Assembly: GCF_024519315.1 (NCBI RefSeq)
Contig: NZ_JANIIC010000025.1
Coordinates: 1 to 64,000 of the forward strand
Source: Streptomyces malaysiensis subsp. samsunensis
Lineage (GTDB): Bacteria; Actinomycetota; Actinomycetes; Streptomycetales; Streptomycetaceae
Reading direction: 5' to 3'
DNA: 64,000 nt
Below are positions 1-8,992 of this stretch, in pieces. The position numbers and the translations under genes were made by a program. Position 1 is the first letter of the stretch; the number at the start of each line of letters is the position of its first letter. Below the pieces are notes generated by a model. That model saw only the letters and a list, made by a program, of their open reading frames with translations, was not told the DNA's origin and did no database searches.

Positions 1-374
1 GCCCCTCATGCCCCTGAACACAGGCGACATACAGACCTAACGGAGTCCTACTAGGGCAGTGACGCTGATCATGGCTGCGGTGGTAGGACTGACGTTTTTG
101 TTTGGCTTCGTCAACGTATGGACCACGACGCGGCCCTCAAGGGTCTCATCGAGGCCCCGGCCACCCACCGAGGGAACGGGCTCATCGTGATCACGACGAG
201 CCCGTTCCGCTGTGTTTGGGCAGGTCGGACGTGGCGTGATGACGCTTACACGCATGAGCCCGACGGCTGGTGGGCCGCCGGGCGGTCGGGCTCCGTGGTT
301 GTTGATCTTCAGTGGCTTACCGGGGTGTGTGCGGTCTCACTCTTCCGCGCATCGGACGAGCGGCTTCCGCAGGC
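1..374. other. Left-edge region without a recognisable gene
   Basis: No coding region here resembles a known family. A 39-codon plus-strand frame from the ATG at 71 encodes a short hydrophobic stretch followed by Arg/Ser/Pro-rich sequence and could be the scrap of a truncated gene, but nothing supports it further. The only clear structure is the palindrome at 173-208, listed separately. The biosynthetic operon read on the minus strand ends at 375, so this stretch is its downstream flank. Confidence 0.5.
173..208. terminator. 36-bp near-perfect palindrome, likely bidirectional terminator
   Basis: Positions 173-190 pair with 191-208 with a single mismatch (184/197). The outer arms are GGAACGGGCTC and GAGCCCGTTCC and the core is TCGTGATCACGA. 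It lies 167 bp downstream of the stop of the minus-strand biosynthetic operon and no gene crosses it. Streptomyces terminators are often GC-rich hairpins without a U tract, so transcription termination is the simplest reading. A protein-binding palindrome is the alternative. Confidence 0.6.
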
Positions 375-902
375 TCACTGGAGAGACCCGTACAGGACGG
401 ATCGGAACTCTCCATTCACAAAGAGCAGCGGGTCGGCCGTGCCCAGCACTCTGCATTCCTCCACCAGGCCGACGACGAGCGTATGGTCGCCGGCCTCGAT
501 GAGGTGGACGGCTCGGCAGGCGAAGTGCCCGATGGTACCCGCGAGCCGCATTCCGCCTGACGCGTGGGCGCCCGCTGTCTCGACCGCGGCGAAACAGTCG
601 GCTCCGGTGGGCCGGTCCGGATCGGCGAACCGGCGCGCCAAGGCGTGCTGGTCCGCACCGAGGACATTGACCACGAAGCCCCCTGTGCTGTCGATGAGGG
701 CGGTGATCCGGGCCCCGCGCCGCACGGAGAAGTTCACCAGCGGCGGGGAGAGCGACAGCGTGGCGAAGGAGTTCACCGTCATCCCGTGCATGTCGTTTCC
801 ATGTCCGCTGGTCACCACCGTGACCCCGGTGGGCAGCCGCCGAGCGACCATGCGCAGCTCCGCCGGTGTCACCGACGCCGCGGGCGTGGTCCGGCGGTTC
901 AG
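375..902 (-). CDS. Flavin reductase (FMN reductase domain)
   Basis: About 175 residues spanning one flavin-reductase-like domain: RRLPTGVTVVTS near the N-terminus, then GMTVNSF, PPLVNFSV and a C-terminal segment ending LFVNGEF. Such proteins reduce FMN or FAD with NAD(P)H and feed the reduced flavin to a partner monooxygenase. The partner here is probably the luciferase-like monooxygenase four genes upstream in the same operon. The start is uncertain. An AAGGAGG ribosome site sits 7 nt before a CTG at 902 that overlaps the upstream stop as CTGA, which copies the ATGA/GTGA coupling of the other junctions. GTG at 872 and ATG at 851 are alternatives, and the ATG would cut into the first helix. 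Confidence 0.82.
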   Translation of the reverse strand: MNRRTTPAASVTPAELRMVARRLPTGVTVVTSGHGNDMHGMTVNSFATLSLSPPLVNFSVRRGARITALIDSTGGFVVNVLGADQHALARRFADPDRPTGADCFAAVETAGAHASGGMRLAGTIGHFACRAVHLIEAGDHTLVVGLVEECRVLGTADPLLFVNGEFRSVLYGSLQ

Positions 903-1873
903 GACGATCCCTCCTTCGATTCCGGGAGCGGACGCGCTCCGAGTAGTACGGCGCCGAGATGGGCTATGCCCGAGCCGAACAGGACGTACGTCTCCGGCTC
1001 GGTCAGCTGCTCCGGGGCGGTCGGCTTCGTGTCTCCCCACCGGTCGGCGAGGTTGATCAGCGGATCGCTGCCTTGGCAGTGGGCGATACGGCCCACCCCC
1101 TCCAGCGCAATCCGGTCGGCGGTGAAGCCGGCCTCCGCGAGATACATGCGCATCACATGGCGCGCGAAGTTGCTGGGCAGAACCAGCGTTCTCGCCGGCC
1201 GGAAGGGATGCCGCGCCGACAGCCGGGAGAACACCTCACGGTACGCGTTCATCCGCGAGGTGAGCTGTTGGTGCGCGGATCCGCCACCCCACTCCTGACC
1301 CGGGGCGGCATGGTGCGCCGTGGCCAGCACCGGCAGACCGGCGGCCTCCGCCGACACGAGCGCCGAGGCCGCCCCGTCGCTGGCGATCGCCACGCCGCCC
1401 GCCACGACACGCGGACCTCCGGTCGAGAGTTCGGCCAGATCACCGCTCACCACCATGACGTGACGGGCAGTGTCGTCCCTGACGAGCGACGCCGCAGTTC
1501 CCACCGCGGCCATGGCCGTGGCGCAGTCCATCAGGCCGACCGTGATCACTGTGGCCCCGCTCATCCCGGTCTCCGCCAGGAACTCCGAGACGTCCCGGTG
1601 AGCCGCGCGGCCCGGTGGCAGCGAGTCGGTCGCCAGCAGCACGATGTCGATCTCACTGCCCGGCACTCCGGAATGCGCCAGGGTCCGACGGACGGAAGCG
1701 GTCATCAACTCGACCATCGGCCCCTCGGACCAGTGGTAGGTGACGAACCCCGCAGCGGGGAGGGTGAGGTCGGCGGTGGCCTGTGACCCCGCTGACAGCT
1801 CGGGCAGGTCGGCCACCGGCTCGGCGTACTCGCCCAGTTCGTAGGCGGGGGCGCACAGATGCGGAGTGATCAC
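899..1873 (-). CDS. 3-oxoacyl-ACP synthase III (KAS III)-like protein
   Basis: This 324-residue protein has a thiolase-fold KAS III layout. The nucleophile Cys117 lies in GLMDCATAM, an N-terminal half contains SEIDIVLLATDS, and the C-terminal half carries GRIAHCQGSDPLINLAD, where the second His and the Asn/Asp region of the family are expected. The usual second-half PHQAN-type motif is replaced by LPSNFARH, so the catalytic set differs from FabH. KAS III relatives in biosynthetic clusters either condense an acyl-CoA starter with malonyl-ACP or act as acyltransferases (CerJ type). The GTG start overlaps the stop of the condensation gene (GTGA). A priming, condensing or product-releasing role is possible and not settled by sequence. 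Confidence 0.8.
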   Translation of the reverse strand: MITPHLCAPAYELGEYAEPVADLPELSAGSQATADLTLPAAGFVTYHWSEGPMVELMTASVRRTLAHSGVPGSEIDIVLLATDSLPPGRAAHRDVSEFLAETGMSGATVITVGLMDCATAMAAVGTAASLVRDDTARHVMVVSGDLAELSTGGPRVVAGGVAIASDGAASALVSAEAAGLPVLATAHHAAPGQEWGGGSAHQQLTSRMNAYREVFSRLSARHPFRPARTLVLPSNFARHVMRMYLAEAGFTADRIALEGVGRIAHCQGSDPLINLADRWGDTKPTAPEQLTEPETYVLFGSGIAHLGAVLLGARPLPESKEGSS

Positions 1874-3207
1874 CGGCAGCCTTCCCGGGACGCTTCCTCG
1901 GCGGCGGTGGTGAACAGCTCGGCCAGCCTCCGCGCGGTGGTTTCCTCGTACAGCTCGGTGTCGTATTCGAGCCAGCCTGTCACTCCGTCGGCACGAGGGT
2001 AGACGGCCAGGGTCAGGTCGTAGCGGGCGGTGCCTTTGTCGACGTCCGCCGTGGACACCGCGGCCCCCTGGATGGTGCGGGTGGTCTCCCCGAGGTTGTC
2101 GAAGACGAACACGGCGTCAAAGAGGGGATGCGTACCGGGGACCCGACGCGGGACGTCGATGAGTTCCCCCGGGTACGCCGCGTGCCGCAGTCCCGCGCGG
2201 GAGATCGTGCCAGCCGCCCGCACGCGGGCGGTCCAGGAACCGTCGGCCGGGTCGCGCAGCCGCACCGGCAGCACGTTGAGCAGGTAGCCCACCACCGTCT
2301 CGGCGCCCGGTCGGTCCCGGCCGGCGGTGAAGGTACCCAGAAGGGTGTCCGCGCGACCTCCGAACCCCTCCAGAGCCGCCCAGGCCACCGCGAGCCAGCC
2401 GGCGTACACGGAGGCGGCCTCGCGCTTGGCCAGCGCGGCGATCCCCACGTTGACGCCGGGAGGCAGCGAGAACTCCACCCGGTTTCCGTTCCGTGCGGTG
2501 GTCCCGGACCGCGGCCGGTCCGTCGGCAGGGGCGGGGGCGGAGCGTCGACCTCGGCCGTCCAGTACTCGGCCGCAGCGCGCCCGTCGTCGTCGGCCACCC
2601 AGGCCGCCTGGTCCCGGGCCCAACGGCTGAACGGGGTCGTGGCGGGCGCGGGTGCTCGGGCATCGCGGGCCAGGGCGTCGAGCAGCATGTCGAAGGACCA
2701 GGCGTCGAAGACCAGGTTGTGTACGACGACGAGCAGCCATGCCTCCTGGACGACGGGTCCCGTGGCCAGGACGACGCGCAGCAGGGGACCGCTCGCCAGG
2801 TCGAACGGCTCATGGGCCAGTTCCCGTGCGAGGGCCTGTGCCTCCTGAGCCGTCGCGCAGTGGGCCCGGGTCAGCCAGGGCGGCAGCGTCTCATGGACGA
2901 CCGGCCGGACCTCGCCGTCGGTCTCCTGGAACGTGGTGCGCAGCGCTTCGTGGTCCCGTACGAATCCCTCGACGCGCTCGGCCAGCAGATCGAGGTCGGC
3001 CGTCGCTCCTGTGAGGTGGACGGCCTGGCAGACCACGTCCGCCGGCTGTCCACCGATCGCGTAGTGGGTCTCCCACAGCCTGCGCTGTCCCGGTGTCAGC
3101 CGCTCCTGCGGTCGGGCTCGGAGCACCTTGGCGCGCAACAGCGCTCGCTGCTGCGCGGTGAGGGCCGCGAGCCGGGCGGTCAGGGCGGGTGACGGTGACG
3201 AGGTCAT
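1870..3207 (-). CDS. Free-standing NRPS condensation-domain protein
   Basis: A 445-residue protein that is one condensation domain and nothing else. Core motifs are visible: LTPGQRRLWE near residue 37, VRDHEALRTTF near 83, a changed catalytic motif at 163-169, and later LGTFTAGRDRPG and VGYLLNVLPVR. The HHxxxDG active site reads HNLVFDA: the first His and the Asp remain, but the second, catalytic His is Asn164 and the Gly is Ala. The chain may therefore be structural, may use another mechanism, or may act as a tailoring-recruitment domain. It overlaps the monooxygenase gene by 4 nt (ATGA). No thioesterase is present in the operon, so a role in release or in an ester/amide step is conceivable. 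Confidence 0.88.
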   Translation of the reverse strand: MTSSPSPALTARLAALTAQQRALLRAKVLRARPQERLTPGQRRLWETHYAIGGQPADVVCQAVHLTGATADLDLLAERVEGFVRDHEALRTTFQETDGEVRPVVHETLPPWLTRAHCATAQEAQALARELAHEPFDLASGPLLRVVLATGPVVQEAWLLVVVHNLVFDAWSFDMLLDALARDARAPAPATTPFSRWARDQAAWVADDDGRAAAEYWTAEVDAPPPPLPTDRPRSGTTARNGNRVEFSLPPGVNVGIAALAKREAASVYAGWLAVAWAALEGFGGRADTLLGTFTAGRDRPGAETVVGYLLNVLPVRLRDPADGSWTARVRAAGTISRAGLRHAAYPGELIDVPRRVPGTHPLFDAVFVFDNLGETTRTIQGAAVSTADVDKGTARYDLTLAVYPRADGVTGWLEYDTELYEETTARRLAELFTTAAEEASREGCR

Positions 3208-4235
3208 GCGTAGCGCCTCCGCAGTTCATTGAGCTGGCCGAGGCTCTGCACGACCAGGTCCTCGTCGACGCCGAAGTCGATCAGACAGGCGATCTCGGTG
3301 ACCCCCATGCCCTTGAACCGCTCGACCACGGCCATGCAGGAGTCGGGCGTGCCGAGCAGCGCGCCCTTCTCGAAGTACTTGTCGAAGGCGAACCGGACCA
3401 GTTGATCGGCGTCGCCCTCCGACATGTCGCGGACGCCCGCGCCGGGCGCGAGGTTCTTCTTCTGCGAGTCGATGACGGTGAGGAAGGACCGCAGGTACTC
3501 GCTGAAGGGGGGCCAGACCGTCTCGCGCACCTCGTCGAGGTCGGTGCCGATGAACGTGTGCAGCATGAGGGTGACCGTCACGTCGTCCCGGTCGTGCCCG
3601 TGCGCCTGGAGCGTCTTGAAGTAGAGGTCGAGTTTGTCCTCCAGCTCCTCGTTCGACATGTCGATGAGGGCCGTCAGCACGTTGCAGCCGAGCCGGCCGG
3701 CGGTCTCGAAGGTCTCCGGGCTCTTGGTGCAGGTGAGCCAGACCGGTAGTTCGGGCTGGACCGGCTGCGGATGCAGCTCCACCTCGATGTGGTTGCCCAG
3801 ACCGTCCTGGACGGTGACCGGCTCGCCCTCCCACAGCTCGCGGATCGTGGTCACCGCGTCGAAGGTGCGCTGCCGCCGGTCCGTCCAGCCGGTCGGATTG
3901 ATGGAGAAGTCGACCGGGCTGAAGCCGGTGGCCAGTGCGATGCCCACGCGACCCTGGGACAGGTTGTCGACGACCGCCCATTCCTCGGCCACCCGGATCG
4001 GGCTGTGCAACGGCAGGATGACGCTGCCGGCCCGGATCTGCAGCCGCCGGGTGGCCGTGGCCAGCGCGGCGCCGAGCACGGACGGGTTCGGGTACAGCCC
4101 GCCGAAGCGGTGGAAGTGCCGCTCGGGTGTCCAGATGGCCGTAAAGCCGTTCTCGTCGGCATACCGGGCAGCGTCGAAGACGAATCGGTACTTCTTCTTC
4201 TCGTCCCCGGAGAAGAAGATCAGGCTGAAGTCCAC
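3204..4235 (-). CDS. Luciferase-like (LLM) flavin-dependent monooxygenase of the PKS/NRPS type
   Basis: This 343-residue protein covers one TIM-barrel luciferase-like domain. The N-terminus (FSLIFFSGDEKKKYRF), WTPERHFHRFGG and GRVGIALATGFSP are characteristic of the natural-product luciferase-like monooxygenase subfamily that works on carrier-bound intermediates. It should use reduced FMN and O2 for hydroxylation or Baeyer-Villiger chemistry, with FMNH2 from the reductase at the end of the operon. GTG 4235 was chosen because the PKS stop ends 2 nt earlier and a GAGAGGA ribosome site precedes it. A longer open frame upstream is only the antisense-like shadow of the PKS gene. Confidence 0.93.
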   Translation of the reverse strand: MDFSLIFFSGDEKKKYRFVFDAARYADENGFTAIWTPERHFHRFGGLYPNPSVLGAALATATRRLQIRAGSVILPLHSPIRVAEEWAVVDNLSQGRVGIALATGFSPVDFSINPTGWTDRRQRTFDAVTTIRELWEGEPVTVQDGLGNHIEVELHPQPVQPELPVWLTCTKSPETFETAGRLGCNVLTALIDMSNEELEDKLDLYFKTLQAHGHDRDDVTVTLMLHTFIGTDLDEVRETVWPPFSEYLRSFLTVIDSQKKNLAPGAGVRDMSEGDADQLVRFAFDKYFEKGALLGTPDSCMAVVERFKGMGVTEIACLIDFGVDEDLVVQSLGQLNELRRRYA

Positions 4236-4237
4236 GG

Positions 4238-7200
4238 TCAGTGTTCCTCTCGCTGGACATCGTCGGCGGCTTCTCGCGGGGCCTGGTCGACGGCCTCGGA
4301 CAGCAGACGGTCGGTGAGGTCCGGGTCCAGAGCGGCCAGTTCCGCCGCCAGCGCCTCGATCTCGTCGGCGTGGGCGGCGTCTGGTGTCTCGGGTACGGCG
4401 CTCTCGGCCTCTTCGCGAGCGTCCAGCCGCCGCTGGACGAGTTCGGCCAGAGCGGCCGGTGTCGGATCGGCGAGCACGTCGGCCAGCGGCACCTCCACGG
4501 AAAAGAACTCGCGGATGTCCGACAGCAGTTTGACGATGAGCAGGGAGTCGCCACCGAACTCGAAGATGTCGCCGGACGGCGGCATCTCCTCGTCGCCGAG
4601 GGCGTCCCGCACCAGCCGGGCCACCTGCTCGGTGAGGTCGCCGGCCGCTTCCGTCTCGGTGCGCGGACCGGGCGTGGCGGTGCGCGCGGTCGGCCGTGCG
4701 ATCCGTTCGTCGCGCACCCACTGGTCCAGTCGGTGCCCGATGTCCCAGGTGGACACCGCCACTTGGGAGACGTCCCGCAGGGTCAGCAGCCGGCGGATGG
4801 CTTCCAGCCCTTCGTCGGGCTGGATCGCCTTGTCGTCCATGCTCCGCCCGATGGCCGAGATGGCCCGCTTCTCGTCCTGGTGGTGCTGCCAGACGTCCCA
4901 GGCCGCGCTGATCCACACCGTGCGGTCCAGGCCCCGGTTGGCCCGCTCCGCGGCGGCGTCCATGTAATGGTTGGCCGCACCGTAGGCGAGCAGCCGCAGT
5001 CCGCCGAGGACTCCGGCCAGTGAGGAGAGCATCAGGCAGAAGTCGACCGGACGTCCGGAGAGCACCTCTTCCAGGGCGATCTGGCCGTGGGCCTTGGGGA
5101 CAAAGTGCCACTGGCACTGCTCGACGCTGGCGCTGGTGATCGCGCGGTCCCACTGCTCGCTGGGCAGGCCGGCCGCGTGGACGACGCCGTGCAGCGCCCC
5201 GAAGTGTCCCTCGACGCGCTCCACGGCCGTGCGCAGACCGTCGACGTCGGCCACGTCCGTGTGGACCAGGAAGGTCTCGGCACCGGCGGCCTGTAGCTCG
5301 CGCAGCCGGGTGATGCGCAACGCCGTCTCGTCGTCGGCGTCGTGGCCGGCGAGCCAGTCGTCCCACTGCGCGCGGTCGGGCAGTGGGTCCCGGGTCAGCA
5401 GGGCGATCCGGGCCCCGCACTCCTGGTGCAGCCACTGGGCGATCAGCGAACCGATCTCGCCGAGGCCGCCTGTGATGAGGTAGACGCCGCTGTCCCTGAG
5501 CCGGGACCGGGCCGCGGTGGACCAATCGGCGCGCACCGGCGCCAGATCGGCGGTCCAGCGCCTGTCGCCGCGCAGGGTGACGGCCAGCTCCGGCGGTCGC
5601 CGCGCGGTGAGTTCGGCGGCCAGGGAGCGTAAGGAGCGCTCGTCAGCACCGGCCGGCAGGTCGAAGTGGCGTGCGCCGATGTTGCCGTGCTCCTGGCCGA
5701 TGACCCGGGCCGCAACCGCCAGCGACACCAGCTCGGCGGCAGGCTCCGGTTCGGTGGTCGTGACGGCGTACGCTCCGGCGCTGATCAGGTCCATCTGCAG
5801 CGGGCTGGTGACGTCGTGCTTGCTGAACGCCTTCACCAGGGCGATGAGGCTGTACAGCCCGTTGCGCTGAGCCTGTTCGAACCGCTCGATGCCCCGTTCG
5901 TCCGGCAGCGGCGCGGTGGACCAGGCGTGCACGACATGGCCGGGCAGCCGGTTCTCGGCGAGGAGTTCGCCGATCAGCCGGCTGTGGTCCTCCTCGGAGT
6001 CGGCCCGGACGGTGAAGGCATCGCCGTCCCGGCCGTACGCGTCGCCCGCGGTGACGGTGAGCACGGTGCCCGCGAAGGTCTGGCCTGCCAGGCGGGCGGC
6101 GGTGCCCTGGGGGTCGGCGAACAGCAGTACGGGTTCCGTCAGCGGCTCGGCATCGGCGTCGAGCGTGCCTACGGCGGGCCGCCACACCGGCGCCGAGAAC
6201 CACTCGTCCAGGGGTAGCTTGCCCGGCGTGCGGTTCGCGGTACCGCCCGCTCCGGTCAGGACGCCCGAGCCGGGCTCGACCCAGTATCGGGTGCCTTCGA
6301 AGGGATACGTGGGCAGGGGCGCCTTGCGGCGGCCGCGGCCCGCGTAGTAGCCCGCCCAGTCGGGGGTCAGGCCCATTGCCCACAGCCGGCCCAGGGAGGC
6401 GGTCAGCGCGGTGAGGTCGGTGGCCGGGTCCTTGCCGCGGGCCGTGGAGGTGATGACGGGTATCCCGGTCTGCCGGTCGGGGTGGCGGCGGACGAAGGTG
6501 GCCAGGGTATGACCGGGACCGACCTCGACGAAGACCTGGTCCCCTTCGCCCAACGCGGTCGCCACACAGTCCGCGAACCGGACCGTCTCCCGCAGGTGGG
6601 CCCCCCAGTAGGCGGGGTCGGTGGCCTCCTCGTCGAGGATCCAGGTGCCGGTGCGGTTGGACAGGAAGGGGATCTGCGGACGGCGCAGTTCGACTCCGCG
6701 CAGCACCTCGGTGAGGGGCGCCTGCGCGGCCTCCATCAGTGCGGAGTGAAAGGCGTGCGAGGTGGAGACCTTGCGGTGGGTGATGCCGACCGCGGTCAGC
6801 GCCGCGGTCACCTCGCCCATCGCCTCCTTGGGCCCGGCGACCGTGCACACCCCGGGTTCGTTCACCACCGCCAGGTCGACTCCGTCGACGAGGTGGCGGA
6901 CCACTTCCTCGGGCGTGGCCATCACGGCCCGCATCACACCGCCGGGCAGCGCGTCCACGAGGCGGCCGCGTTCGGCGATCGCCCGCAGGGCGTCGGGCAG
7001 GGTGAACACCCCGGCCAGGGTGGCGGCGACGTACTCGCCCACGCTGTGGCCGATCAGGGCGGCGGGCTGGATCCCCCAGGACATCCACTGCCGCGCCAGC
7101 GCGTACTCGACGGCGAACAGGGCGGGCTGGGTGAGCGCGGTGCGGTCGAGGTTCGGCCGTTCGCCCTCGTAGCCGCGCGGGCCCGGGTAGAGGGCGTCCC

Positions 7201-8992
7201 TGAGGTCGAGGCCGAGGTGGGGTGTCAGCAACTCGGCGCACTCGTCGAGCGTGGCGCGGAAGACGGCGAGGTGCTCGTACCACCCCTGGCCCATGGCCGG
7301 GTACTGGGCGCCCTGTCCGGGCAGCAGGAAGGTGACCCGGCGGTCGGCGGGGTGGCCGGAGTCCTGGTACACGAACCGGGGATCGGCGGTGCGCAGAGCC
7401 TGTACGGCGGTTGCCCGGTCCGGCGCGGTGACCACGGCCCGGTAGTCGAAGGTGTGCCGGGTGGTGGCCTGGGTGTAGGCGACGTCGTCCAGGTAGGTGT
7501 CGCCGGGCGCGGCCGTGGCTGCCGAGTCCTGCGGCGCGGTCTCGTCCAGGTGGTCGGCGAGTGCGTGCCGCGCCTTCTCCAGCGCCGCCGGTGACTTGGC
7601 GGAGACCGGGATCACGACCGTGGGGGGGACGGTCGCCGTCCCGGCGGGGGCGGCCGCGGTCCCTGGCGCCTCCTCCAGGACGACGTGCGCGGTGGTTCCG
7701 CCCATGCCGGTGGAGGTGACGGCGCAGCGCAGCGGACCGTCCGCGTCGTGCCACGGCCGCACGTCCGTGCCGACCCGGAAGCGGGTGCCGTCGACCGGGC
7801 ACTCCGGGTTCCACTCGGTGAAGTGCGGGGTGGGCACCAGCGTGCGGTGGTGCAGCATCAGGACGCACTTGATCAGGCCGGCGACCCCCGCCGCCGTACT
7901 CAGGTGCCCGATGTTGGCCTTGACTGAGCCGAGGATGAGCGGGGCGGCGCCGGGCACCTGGTAGACCTGGGCGGCGGCGGACAGTTCGATCGGGTCGCCC
8001 ATCCGGGTCCCGGTGCCGTGCGCCTCCAGGTAGCTGACCGTGGCGGGGTCCACGTCGGCGACCGCGAGGGCTTCGCCGAGCGTGGCGGCCTGGCCGGAGA
8101 TGCCGGGCGCGGTGTAGCCGGCGCGGTCGTTGCCGTCGTTGCCCACCGCCGAGCCGCGCAGCACCGCCCAGATGGTGTCTCCCTCGGCCAGAGCGTCCTC
8201 CAGGCGCTTGAGCACGACGACTCCGACGCCGTTGCCGAAGACGGTGCCGTCCGCGTTCACGTCGAACGGACGGACGACTCCGGTGCGCGACGTGATGCCG
8301 TCGGGCTCGTGGACGTAGCCGGCCTCCTGCGGGAATCGCAGGGCCACTCCGCCGGCCAGTGCGACGTCGCACTCCTGGGTCAGCAGGCTCTGCGCGGCGA
8401 GGTGCACCGCGACCAGGGAGGTGGAGCACGCGGTCTGTACCGCGATGCTCGGGCCGGTGACCTTCAGGTGGTAGGAGGCGCGGGTGGTCAGGTAGTTGGG
8501 GTCGTTGCCCATCAGCGTGGCCATGTCCTGCTGCATGCGCTGGAGCGAGCCGTTGAACCCGCGCTCTCCGGTGAGCACGTTGTTCAGCAGGTATGTGCTG
8601 GTCAGCGACCCGGCGAAGATTCCGATACGCCCGTCGTAGACCTCCGAGTCGTGGCCGCTGTGTTCCAGGGCGGCCCATGCCGTCTGGAGGAAGAGCCGCA
8701 GCTGTGGGTCCATGCGTTCGGCTTCACGGGAGCTGAGGAAGAAGAACGACGCGTCGAACTTGTCGGCGTCCTCCACGACGGCCGCCCGCCGCACGTAACG
8801 GGGGTGTGCGAACGTCTCTTCGGGCACCCCTGCGGCGCGCAGGGCCTCCTCGTCGAGGTCCGTGACGTGGCTCGTGCCCGCGAGGAGGTTGCGCCAGAAC
8901 TCGCCGTGGTCGCGGGCGCCGGGGAGTCGGCAGTCGAGGCCCACCACGGCGATGCGCCCGGACAGGGGGTCCTGGTGCGGCTGTTCAGTCAC
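4238..8992 (-). CDS. Type I polyketide synthase module, KS-AT-KR-ACP
   Basis: A 1584-residue single-module PKS. The KS spans about 12-435 with Cys189 in TACSTS, the EAHGTGT His and VKANIGH. The AT spans about 580-880 with GQGAQYPAMG, GHSVGEY and HAFHS, the last predicting malonyl-CoA. A KR at about 1150-1330 has the TGGLGEIG nucleotide loop and an AYGAAN active site. The carrier domain at about 1460-1540 carries the phosphopantetheine Ser in FGGDSLLIV. There is no DH, ER or thioesterase, so one malonyl extension reduced to a beta-hydroxyl is expected on the amino acid loaded by the upstream A-PCP protein. GTG 8992 is preceded by AGGAGG and overlaps the A-PCP stop. Chain release is not explained by this protein. 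Confidence 0.96.
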   Translation of the reverse strand: MTEQPHQDPLSGRIAVVGLDCRLPGARDHGEFWRNLLAGTSHVTDLDEEALRAAGVPEETFAHPRYVRRAAVVEDADKFDASFFFLSSREAERMDPQLRLFLQTAWAALEHSGHDSEVYDGRIGIFAGSLTSTYLLNNVLTGERGFNGSLQRMQQDMATLMGNDPNYLTTRASYHLKVTGPSIAVQTACSTSLVAVHLAAQSLLTQECDVALAGGVALRFPQEAGYVHEPDGITSRTGVVRPFDVNADGTVFGNGVGVVVLKRLEDALAEGDTIWAVLRGSAVGNDGNDRAGYTAPGISGQAATLGEALAVADVDPATVSYLEAHGTGTRMGDPIELSAAAQVYQVPGAAPLILGSVKANIGHLSTAAGVAGLIKCVLMLHHRTLVPTPHFTEWNPECPVDGTRFRVGTDVRPWHDADGPLRCAVTSTGMGGTTAHVVLEEAPGTAAAPAGTATVPPTVVIPVSAKSPAALEKARHALADHLDETAPQDSAATAAPGDTYLDDVAYTQATTRHTFDYRAVVTAPDRATAVQALRTADPRFVYQDSGHPADRRVTFLLPGQGAQYPAMGQGWYEHLAVFRATLDECAELLTPHLGLDLRDALYPGPRGYEGERPNLDRTALTQPALFAVEYALARQWMSWGIQPAALIGHSVGEYVAATLAGVFTLPDALRAIAERGRLVDALPGGVMRAVMATPEEVVRHLVDGVDLAVVNEPGVCTVAGPKEAMGEVTAALTAVGITHRKVSTSHAFHSALMEAAQAPLTEVLRGVELRRPQIPFLSNRTGTWILDEEATDPAYWGAHLRETVRFADCVATALGEGDQVFVEVGPGHTLATFVRRHPDRQTGIPVITSTARGKDPATDLTALTASLGRLWAMGLTPDWAGYYAGRGRRKAPLPTYPFEGTRYWVEPGSGVLTGAGGTANRTPGKLPLDEWFSAPVWRPAVGTLDADAEPLTEPVLLFADPQGTAARLAGQTFAGTVLTVTAGDAYGRDGDAFTVRADSEEDHSRLIGELLAENRLPGHVVHAWSTAPLPDERGIERFEQAQRNGLYSLIALVKAFSKHDVTSPLQMDLISAGAYAVTTTEPEPAAELVSLAVAARVIGQEHGNIGARHFDLPAGADERSLRSLAAELTARRPPELAVTLRGDRRWTADLAPVRADWSTAARSRLRDSGVYLITGGLGEIGSLIAQWLHQECGARIALLTRDPLPDRAQWDDWLAGHDADDETALRITRLRELQAAGAETFLVHTDVADVDGLRTAVERVEGHFGALHGVVHAAGLPSEQWDRAITSASVEQCQWHFVPKAHGQIALEEVLSGRPVDFCLMLSSLAGVLGGLRLLAYGAANHYMDAAAERANRGLDRTVWISAAWDVWQHHQDEKRAISAIGRSMDDKAIQPDEGLEAIRRLLTLRDVSQVAVSTWDIGHRLDQWVRDERIARPTARTATPGPRTETEAAGDLTEQVARLVRDALGDEEMPPSGDIFEFGGDSLLIVKLLSDIREFFSVEVPLADVLADPTPAALAELVQRRLDAREEAESAVPETPDAAHADEIEALAAELAALDPDLTDRLLSEAVDQAPREAADDVQREEH

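Noticed and set aside
118..1056. 312-codon plus-strand frame at the left edge
   Set aside because: It runs antisense to the flavin reductase and into the KAS III-like gene and shows no family signal.
5643..8678. Very long open frames overlapping the PKS gene, including one of about 1011 codons on the same strand in another frame
   Set aside because: High GC removes stops from non-coding frames. Their translations are Arg/Pro/Gly-rich without motifs, while the overlapping PKS frame has complete domains.
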